Origin: Fragum whitleyi
Lineage: Eukaryota; Mollusca; Bivalvia; Cardiida; Cardiidae
Assembly (NCBI GenBank): GCA_948146395.1
Contig: OX411551.1
Location: 50,836,997 to 50,900,996 of the forward strand
Direction: 5' to 3'
DNA: 64,000 bases
Part shown: piece by piece, positions 44,003 to 54,300 of the stretch
How the letters are laid out: each line of letters begins with the position of its first letter
How positions within the stretch are numbered: the stretch's first letter is position 1
Notes under the pieces: generated by a model
The model's input: the letters and a program-made list of their open reading frames with translations, nothing else
Databases searched by the model: none
Told to the model about the DNA's origin: nothing
Made by a program: the position numbers and the translations under genes

Positions 44003-44879
44003 TACAATGCCTAAAAACCCAAAGGGAAAATAAAGAAACTCTACAGAGAAAATATCTTTTTAAAAGATAATTCGACTTTGTAAAGTTTTTTTTCAAACAT
44101 GAAATTGTTTTAAGAACAAAACAGTTTATTTAGGCCCATTGTACATTTTCTCTTAAAATAACCATTCGGCCATAACAATTTCACCTTAACATGGAATATT
44201 GTATCTGTAACATTTCTGTAGTAAGAGTAATCGTTTCATTAATATGACAAAGGCATATCAACTCTTTTTTAACCTTTCACTTCAGTGATTTTTTACACCG
44301 AATAGAAGGTTGCTCGTCCGACTCTTTTTTCAGGAAATACAGGACCATCAAGGTTAATATTTCAAAAATGAATGTAAATTCAAAAGGCTGAAAAGCATGT
44401 CTTTTAAGGCACTCGCTTATACCAAAAACGTTTCAATATTTTGGTCAGTCTAGATACGTTTTGAACCTCAAACTGAAAGACAGGCTCTTTCGTATGGCCA
44501 ATAAAATATGTATGAATATTCTAAGCCGATCACCGATAGACACCTTTAAACACGGTCCTAGTCCCGAGGTTATAAAACTTTTCTCAGGCTCAGGCTCAAA
44601 TTTCTCAAATTGTAAATTGAATTATATGTGTAAAAATAAAAGATGATATTGATAAGTTGTTATTTATAAAATACATTTAAATGAGTAACAAAACAGAATT
44701 ACGGCTTTAATATCAAATCGAGATTTGAGAAAATTGAGCTTGAGTCTGAGAAAAGTTTTATTACCTCGGGCCCTGATCATATTATGAAAATGCGTAACAA
44801 ATACGCAAGTAAAATAAAGGCAGTAATTGACATAATAACTTTTCCTTAATTTTGACAAACAAACAGAGATGGAATGTCA
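44003..44879. other. Non-coding
   Basis: Contains 'CTCAGGCTCAGGCTCAAATTTCTCAA' near 44585 with its inverse near 44725-44755 (TTGAGCTTGAGTCTGAGAAAAGTTTTATTACC vs GAGGTTATAAAACTTTTCTCAGGCTCAGG), so a ~200-bp foldback element lies at about 44560-44775. No gene. Confidence 0.45.
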
Positions 44880-44942
44880 CAGGACCGGCGCAATACCATT
44901 GTAAGTGCCTATATATTCATAGGCACTTACAATAGCTTTGCG
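44880..44942. repeat. Hairpin element, TAAGTGCCTAT
   Basis: CATTGTAAGTGCCTAT, 6-base loop, then ATAGGCACTTACAATAG; flanks CGCAA..TTGCG also pair. Related to 54362-54436. Confidence 0.75.
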
Positions 44943-45080
44943 CTGACCAATGAATATATCTTCTTTGTTGAACATGTTAACCGCCCTTAACTTCGAACTA
45001 CTCGTAACACCAGCTTTAATGGATTTATTGTTAAGCGTGGTTAGAAGTTAACAATAGATGTCCATTGGTAAAACGCAAAG

Positions 45081-45334
45081 TTATATTTCTTCAAACGATA
45101 ACATTTCTTTCCACAACGGATAATCGTGCATGACAAAGGACCATTCTGACAGAAACTTCTTGTTAGCATACATGTTCATATGAGTCAGATCTCGTATAGC
45201 CAGAAGCCGATCAAATATTTGGTAGAGTCTTTTCATGGGATCTTGAACAGTCTTAGTTAGATGATATTGTAGACATTCCACAAACTTGTCTTGTAACGCC
45301 TGTATCTTCTCGCCTTCAACTACTGTACAGCGGT
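45081..45334 (-). CDS. Nuclear receptor exon 8 (LBD helices 9-12, stop)
   Basis: DRCTVVEGEKIQALQDKFVE, QYHLTKTVQDPMKRLYQIFD, then HDYPLWKEMLSFEEI and TAA. PLWKEML fits the AF-2 co-activator helix pattern. Acceptor TTATTTCAG. Confidence 0.94.
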
Positions 45335-48300
45335 CTGAAATAAAAAAAGTCTAGTTATGAATATAGTTTGTCTATAGGTTTTTGGAATTATTTTTTAATT
45401 ATTTATCAGTCATATTTATGAAATGTACAAGTTTACTGATGTACGAACGGATCCTGGTGGCTCGGGCACATAAAATGGATTCCTGATATTTCTAGCACCA
45501 GTTCTAATAAGTTAAAGACATCGTGAATTTGACACTCATTCCGATCAAAATCATTCTAAATCATTCACTCAGCGCTCCGTTCATTCATCCCAACACTTTG
45601 ATCCCTGCATAACTTTCCTACCTTTTCTAAATAATTCTAAATAATTGGGGAAATTCATCCTATGGCAAGACAAACATACTGAAGACTGAGATAAAGAGGA
45701 TAAAGGTCCTTTTCCTGTATTTTCTCATAGGACAATATATTTTATATAGGGATTGTCCTTTTAACTAGATATACATTCTAACCAAATTTTATGAAGATTG
45801 TGGCTCCTAGAGTGTATAAACGAAAATTGCCATTAAATGCCCTATTTTCCTGTGATACCAAATTGATCGTCCCAATTCCAAACAAATAATACCTGAGCCC
45901 CGAAAGACAATTTGACAAAGTTTCACAAAGTGTAGTTTCGTGGCCTCTTAAGTTGAAACAAGAAAATCTTCATCATGCCGCTTTTCCTATGAAATGGCAG
46001 GGATCCTTCCAATTTTCTCCTTGTGACCTGGCTAACATTCTGACAAAGTTTCATGAAGATTTGGCCATATTTGTAGTCTTGAAAGTGTTAACAAGAAAAT
46101 TGTCATTAGGGACCTTTTCCGTGATATAGCATGGATACTTCCCATTTACAACAGGATTCATCCTTGTGACCTGACCAACATTCTGACCAAGTTTTATGAC
46201 ATAGACATAGACATTCATTATTGACATAAGCTTATACAGCTTCTAGTCGTACAATGATAAATACATATAAATTTACACGTAAAAGTTATCAAATGGTGAA
46301 GAAGTTTCGTGACAGCAAGTATATACATAATAAACTAATCTACTTTTTTGTTTCATGCATGAATAAAGGAAAACATGACATTTGACTAGTATAACGTTGC
46401 TAGTTAATGCTTCGTTAAATTCGCTTTTATTTTTTAGCAAACGTTATTTGCTAAAGGAGTGTATAGCAGCATCGTTGAAAAGAGGAATGTGCAATGAGGC
46501 AGTTCCTCAGTTTGAACATTGCAGCTTTTTTTTTTTAATTTTTGTTAATAACTTATAAATGCATTTTTTATTATAATCGATAAGTGGATTGGGTCATATT
46601 TGTGGCCTATAGAGTGCAAACACCCGACAACGAACATTCAATGATCAAAAAATCTCCTTTTGAGCAAGATGTGCTCAGGTGAGCTAAAAATCAACCAGAC
46701 TTAGGAAGTCACATTTTTACTGCAAAGGTAATTTGCAAGAGATTGAATTGTGCATTTAAATTGCATATCATATCATTCAGGGGTTTGGTTAAACAGTAAA
46801 TCCATATACCTGTGTAAGTGAGAAGGATAACTCGAACAATAGCCAGCTCTTCCACCGTTAAGTCGAGTTTTTTCAATGTGGTTGAAAAGGACAAAAACTT
46901 GGACACACATTCCTTGTCGAAGAACTTTTGCATGTGTTCAATAGTCGTCCCCGTAGACCCGTCCCAGCTGCTGCACACACCAAGCTCCTCGTTCATTAGT
47001 TTGTAGTTACCGAACATCCAGAACTCAAAATGAGCAGCTGAAAATGATTTAGATTATTGCATAATCCATTCTTTAAAGGCATACTTCATAGGCCTATAGC
47101 ATTCGGAACATCACTTGGCCATTTCCGTAAACTTCAATAGACCTCGGATATATATAAGGCGGATGGGTATGTAGCTAAATTTGTGCATTTTGTTAGGCGA
47201 ATACAGTGTAAGAAAGACTAGCGCGGAAATAATATGCGCTATCTTAAAATTAATATTTGAACGGTAAAACACGGGTGAAAATCTTAATTTTAGAGAATGA
47301 TTCTTCTTGTGAAAGAATCATTCTCTAAAATTAAGATTTTTCAGTCGTTATTTAAGAATCTAGATAACGATATTTGGACTGTGACAAAAGATGAATGTCT
47401 TCCGCCCGCTCCCCTTTTTATGATCGAAGCGTTGGTGAATAATCAAAATATCGTAACTACAGCTTAAACAAGCTGTAGTTTCGATATTATGATCATTCAT
47501 CAACGGACAAAACGTAGGCCTTTACTTAAGAAAACGGGGGTTAATAAGTAAATTCACGTGCTGATATTGCCCGGCATTACTGTAGTATCCTCGACCAGTT
47601 TCTATGTCTTACATTTATATACAACATAAAGACATCGATCTTGTTCGCGCGTTAAATTTTGTGACGTCAAAAATATTTCTAAGCAACGTCGGTATAAAAG
47701 AGGGATGTTGGAATGCATAACGCAACTTTTCCTGCACATTCGTGGGTTTGGAGCCATTTTCAAGCGTTTTCTTTTTCGTAATACACCTTAGTATAAATAA
47801 AACAGACTTTCTTTTTATTTGATAAGAGCGTGAATTCCCTTTTTTCACTTTTGTTCGTACTTAAATACTTGCTGAGACCTGCAAAATGCTTTTACCTTTG
47901 ATTATCTTTTTTTTAAATGAGCTGCAATGAGTAACTTATTATAATTTTTCAAGGGTGTATTCATGTATAAAATATCTACGATAACATAATTAATTTTTTT
48001 TTCAGAGAGTTGTTATAAATCAATGTTTGTCGAATGAATATTCATATAAAAAATCGTCATTCTAAAAGATGTTTGCATGTCAAAGCTTAATTCTATTTTC
48101 TAATTCTTACCTTTTAATAATCTAGACACATCTTTTGGATTTAAGTTTTTGAAGCCAGGAATGATTTTAGCGAAGTTAACATATTGTGCTATGCTCTCCT
48201 CCATTGATTTGCCCTTCTTGTTAAAGTGTGCCAGTCTATCGTCCAGATCGATTCCAGTCTCCGCAAATATTTGTTGGTATTCTTTCGTAGACACGCTCTC

Positions 48301-51300
48301 TGTTTTACCAAATAAGTCCCCAAATAGTTCTTGTTTTAGGGTGTATTCTTCCTGGAATTGAAAGAAATAATCCGTCATCACTGAGATAGCAATGAATCGG
48401 CAAATTGTTAATACCACTTTTCGTGCCACCGAGTTAAGTTTTCAAGTACTATATTCCTCGACCGACAACGTCTATTACGCGACCAATTTTATTAAACGAC
48501 CAGGATAAAAAGTCCCTTCACCCGAAGCCAATTCTCTGAAAAAGTAAAAATTTCTTTTTACAGAAAATTGTTTTTCCTTGAATCTTATGTTGTTAGAACC
48601 AACTAGAATCGTCTCAATGAGACGATTCTGATGGGTTCGAACATCATAGAATGCAGTAAGACTAAGGCGATAATCTATATAAGCTATCAAAAAGATTTGC
48701 CTTATCTATTAGGAAATTTTGTACTAAGCGACCATTCCCATAAACGACAGCTTTCCGGTTGTCCCCTAGGTTGTCGCTTTACACAAGTTTTAGTATTGAA
48801 TCCTGAATTTACCAAGTAAGGTAATTACTAAATCCAATAAAATTGGCTGTCATTTTTTCCTATTCCGACAAAATGTCCACAAACATGACTCTTACATAAA
48901 CTTTATACTGCACATCTTCCATGTTATACTGGAACTGTTTTTTAATAGTTGGGTACACAGCTTCTTGACAGGACAATAACGCGTCTATCAGACATTCTAG
49001 TTCGTGATTTTTCGTCGACATCGGATCGGTACTCTCCGGCTGGCCGATTGTGATCGTCAAACTGTAGTTATCTAAATCTGTAATATGAAGATTTGTTTGA
49101 TTACGATATATGGCATTTTAATATTAGTTTTTGATCAATTCTATTTCCTTGTGTTAAGAACTTGGACCCTTTATAGTTCTGCAACATTTTGCAACTCATA
49201 ATCTATCACAATGCGGACCGAGGTTTCCTAATTAAATCATCAGGAACCATAGGTTACAACTCTTAAAGTTCGATTCTTCCGAAACGTTGCGGAACTATAA
49301 CGGGTCCATTTATGCTCTAGCGGCAACAAGTTTGACATGTTCAATGTAGAATAGGTCAAGGCTTCAAACAACACTTATTTTTATCGCGTGTGAGGCTGTG
49401 TTTAGGCTACGTGAAAATAAATTTGTAAATAGAATGCTACAATTGCAACCAAAAAGTCAAACTTTGCGTGTTCCTTATTTATTGATTCCTGGGTCTAAGT
49501 ATCATTTTTGTTGCAGTGAACGCAATTCGACCAAACATCGTAACCACAGCTTTAACAAGATGGATTTACCAGGATTTTGTCTCCCACGGACGAAACGTAC
49601 AGATTATATCGACACAATAGTACTGAAAATCGTGTAAAATATATGATGGATGAAATGTGTACCTGTAATTTCTACGAGACTTTTATCAATGTAGTCGGAG
49701 TACAAACCCAGAGCAAATATCATTAAATTAATATATGATGGATGGACTTTGTCTACATGTACCTGTTATTTCTACAAGACTGTTATCACTATAGTCGGAG
49801 TACACCCCAGAGTCCGGTGAAGTGTTCGAGTCTGGGTACACAAACATGCTGTCAGCCGGCATGCTCTCAGAGTCCGTCCTCAGTCGTTTATTATTGTAGA
49901 GCCTAGCCTCGGCGTTCTTGTTTTCCAAAGCCTTGGCTTCTACAATTGCCTTAGTCCGGATTGCGATAGAATATCGACCTCGGCGTACCCCTGTAAAAGG
50001 ATAAAGTAATAGTTTATTTCATGATACATCTAGTAGTAGAGGTATTACAATTAAAGGAATAGTTTGAAACGAAGAGAAGTTTCGAACTAAATAAGAGATG
50101 TTTGTAAAACATTTATGCCTCCATAAAAGCAGGTCAATAGCCTATTTTTTGTCAATCAACAAAGGACAATAACTCATACAAGAGGGCCATAGTGGCCCTT
50201 AATCGCTCACCTGAATGAACTGTCTAAAATTTTCAAAAGAAGAATGAGAAATAGAATGATGAATGACTGAGCTAAACGAAGCTGTTGCTTCTATACAACT
50301 TGAGATTCTGTTTTTTACAATTTTAAGGTTGACTAACAAGGATTTTTATAATTGATTTTGTGACCTATTTTTTAACCCCAGATAACCCAATTTTGATCTT
50401 ATCCGAGATTTCATCTAGACAATCATTCTGACTAAATTTCAGGTTGATCGGGCAATAAACATGGCCACAAGAGTGCCTACAAGGTTTTTCTTAGATTTGA
50501 CCCTGTGACCTAGTTTTTGACCCTAGTTGACCCAATTTCAAACTCATTCAAGCTTTTATCAAGACAATCATTCTGACCAAAATTCAGGTTGATCGGGCAA
50601 TAAACGCGGCCACAAGAGTGCCTACAAGGTTTTTCTTAGATTTGACCCTGTGACCTAGTTTTTGACCCCAGTTGACCCAATTTTGAACATGTTTGAGATT
50701 TCATCAAGACTACCATTCTGACCAAAATTCAGGTTGAACAGGCAAAACATGTGGCCTCTAGAGTGCATACAAGGTTTTTCTAAGATTTGACCCCGTGACC
50801 TAGTTTTTGACCCCAGTTGACCCAATTTCGATCTCGTCCGAGATTTCATCAAGACTATCATTCTGACAAAATTTCAGGTTGATCTGGCAAAAAATGTGGC
50901 CTCTAGAGTGCCTACAAGGTTTTTCTAAGATTTGACCCCGTTACCTAGTTTTTGACCCCAGTTGACCCAATTTCAAACTCGTCCGAGATTTCATTAAGAC
51001 AATCATTCTGACCAAGTTTCAGGTTGATTGGGCAAAAAATGTGGCCTCTAGAGTGCATACAAGGTTTTTCTTAGATTTGACCCCGTGACCTTGTTTTTGA
51101 CCCCAGTTGACCCAATTTCAAACTCGTCCGAGATTTCATCAAGACAATCGTTCTGACCAAATTTCAGGTCGATCTGGCAAAAAATGTGGTCTCTAGAGTG
51201 CCTACAAGGTTTTTCTTAGATTTGACCCTGTGACCTAGTTTTTGACCCCAGTTGACCCAATTTCGAACTCGTCCAAGATTTCATCAAGACAATTATTCTG

Positions 51301-54300
51301 ACCAAAATTCAGGTTGATCTGGCAAAAGATGTGGCCTCTAGAGTGCATACAAGGTTTTTCTTAGATTTGACCCCGTGACCTAGTTTTTGACCCCAGTTGA
51401 CCCAATTTCGAACTCGTCCGAGATTTCATCAAGACAATCATTCTGACCAATATTCAGGTTGATTGGGCAAACAAGAGGGCCATAGTGGCCCTAAATCGCT
51501 CACCTGAATGAACTTTCTTAAATTTTCAAAAGCAGGTTTAGAAAGAAAATGATGATTAAATGTCACTTAGCTAAATTATGTTGTTGCTTCTATAAAACTT
51601 GAGAATCCTTTTTTACAATTCTCAGGTAAACTAACAAGTTTTTTCTGTGATTTGACACTGTGACCTAGTTTTTGACCCGAGTTGACCCAATTTCGAACTC
51701 GTCCGAGATTTTATCAAGACAATCATTCTGACCAAATTTCAGGTTGATCGGGCCAAAAATTGTGGCCTCTAGCATGAATACAAGGTTTATCTAAGATTTG
51801 ACCCAGTGATCTAGTATTTGACCCCAGATGACTCAATTTTGAACTCATTCAAGATTTCATCAAGACAATCATTCTGACCAAATTTCAGGTTGATCGGACA
51901 AAAAATGTGGCCTCTAGAGTGCATACAAGGTTTTTCTAAGATTTGACCCCGTAACCTAGTTTTTGACCCAAGTTGACCCAATTTCGAACTCATACGAGAT
52001 TTTATCAAGACAATCATTCTGACCTAAATTCAGGTTGATCAGGCCAAAAATATGGCCTCTAGAGTGCATACAAGGTTTTTCTAAGATTTGACCCCGTGAC
52101 CTAGTTTTTGACCCCAGATGACCCAATTTCAAACTCGTCTGAGATTTTATCAAGACAATCATTCTCACCAAATTTTGGGTTGATCGGGCAAAAAATGAGG
52201 CCTCTAGAGTGCATAAAAGGTTTTCTAAGATTTGACCCCGTGACCTAGTTTTTGACCCCAGTTGACCCAATTTCAAACTCGTCCGAGATTTTATCAAGAC
52301 AATCATTCTGACCAAATTTAAGGTTGATCGGGCAAAAAATGTGGCCTTTAGAGTGCATGCAAGATTTTTCTAAGATTTGACCCTGTGACCTAGTTTTTGA
52401 CCCTAGAAGACCCAATTGCGAACTCGACCGAGATTTCATCAAGACAATCATTCTGACCAAATTTCAGGTTGATCGGGCCAAAAATGTGGCCTCTAGAGTG
52501 CATACAAGGTTTTTCTAAGATTTGACCCCGTGACCTAGTTTTTGACCCCAGTTGACCCAATTTCAAACTCGTCTGAGATTTTATCAAGACAATCATTCTG
52601 ACCAAATTTCAGGTTGATCGGGCCAAAAATGAGGCCTCTAGAGTGCATACAAGGTTTTTCTAAGATCTGACCCAGTGACCTAGTTTTTGACCCTAGTTGA
52701 CCCAATTTCGAACTCGTCCAAGATTTTATCGAGACAATCATTCTGACCAAATTTCAGGTTGATCGGGCCAAAAATGTGGCCTCTAGAGTGCATACAAGGT
52801 TTTTCTAAGATTTGACCCCGTGACCTTGTTTTTGACCCCAGTTGACCCAATTTCGAACTCGTCCGAGATTTTATCAAGACAGTCATTCTGACCAAAATTC
52901 AGGTTGATTGGACAAAAAATGTGGCCTCTAGAGTGCATACAAGGTTTTTCTAAGATTTGACCCTGTGACCTAGTTTTTGACCCCAGATGACCCAATTTCG
53001 AACTCGTCCGAGATTTCATCAAGACAATCATTCTGACCAAAATTCAGGTTGATCGGGCAAAAAATGTGGCCTCTAGAGTGCATACAAGGCAAATGTTGAC
53101 GACGGACGACGCACGACGGACGACGGACGACGGACATCCACCTAACCACAATAGCTCACCTTGAGCACTTCGTGCTCAGGTGAGCTAAAAATGTGGCCTC
53201 TAGAGTGCATACAAGGCAAATGTTGACGACGGACATCGCACGACGCACGACGGACGACGGACATCCACCTAACCACAATAGCTCACCTTGAGCACTTCGT
53301 GCTCAGGTGAGCTAAAAACATGATGAGCAGAGTCATGTTTTTTGTGCACTGCACTTCTCCTCAATCAGATCTATACACATGTGAAGTTTCGTGATTCTAG
53401 CTTGCATACTTTTTGAAATATGCTCCGGACAAAAAAGCGGTCTATAGACCAACCGATCAAAGGACAGAACGACAGACTGACCGGCAAGTGAAAAACAATT
53501 AACCCCCTCTTCTTCGAAGGGGGCATTATAAAGTAGTTAAACAAAATGGAAAAAAGTTAAGCGAATGAACACTTTAAATCAATGAAAGTTTCTTATGAAG
53601 GTACAGGAATGTGGACAGGGTACTTTCGATATGTATGCAACATATATGTAATCAATACATTACGTCTGTCTTTATTTATATCATTTTATTGCATTTTAAA
53701 GATATTTGTATTCTGACAGAGCAAACTGTTAATTTTTCCAGTCGAGGAATTTAATGCAAAACAGTGCCTATAAAATATTATACAGAATTTGACTGACCTC
53801 CCTTGGACATCCCGAGTGCGAAACATTTCTTCAGTCTACAAGCTGAACAATTTCCCAACTTTTTGTCAATGATTTCACAATCATCATTCTTCGTACATTT
53901 GTATTCTTGTTTGTGTATCAATGCACGCCGGAAAAATGCCTGTAAATAAATGATACAATATCAACATCGATTACGTTTATACATAGTCTAATTTCTAAAT
54001 CAAACAGAAAATAAATAGCATCCGTTCAAGTAATTACATCGAGGAATTGACATCCATCCATTCTAACAATTCCCTAACAAAAGTATTAAGGGATATTATA
54101 TTACCTCCCTTTGATTTCATTTTAAACTCGCTCCTTCCACTTTTTCAATTTCATTCCGAAATGGTTCTAAAATCGTTATGAAGAAATTATTTGTTGAATT
54201 CACGAGGGTCTGAAACTAAAACCCCAATTACACTCATGTATGAATCCGCTTGGTTTATTCATACAGTGTGGTAAGGACTTTTAGTTTCATACCCCCATGA

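Noticed and set aside
51811..53040. Overlapping 70-120-residue minus-strand frames with repeated 'SKLGQLGSKTRSRGQ' sequence
   Set aside because: They restart every 145 bp, which is not a multiple of three, and are just the HINE repeat read through. No splice or start context.
50178..53317. Regularly spaced repeats resembling a CRISPR array
   Set aside because: Units are 145 bp head-to-tail with no unique spacers, in eukaryotic intron DNA with HINE termini.
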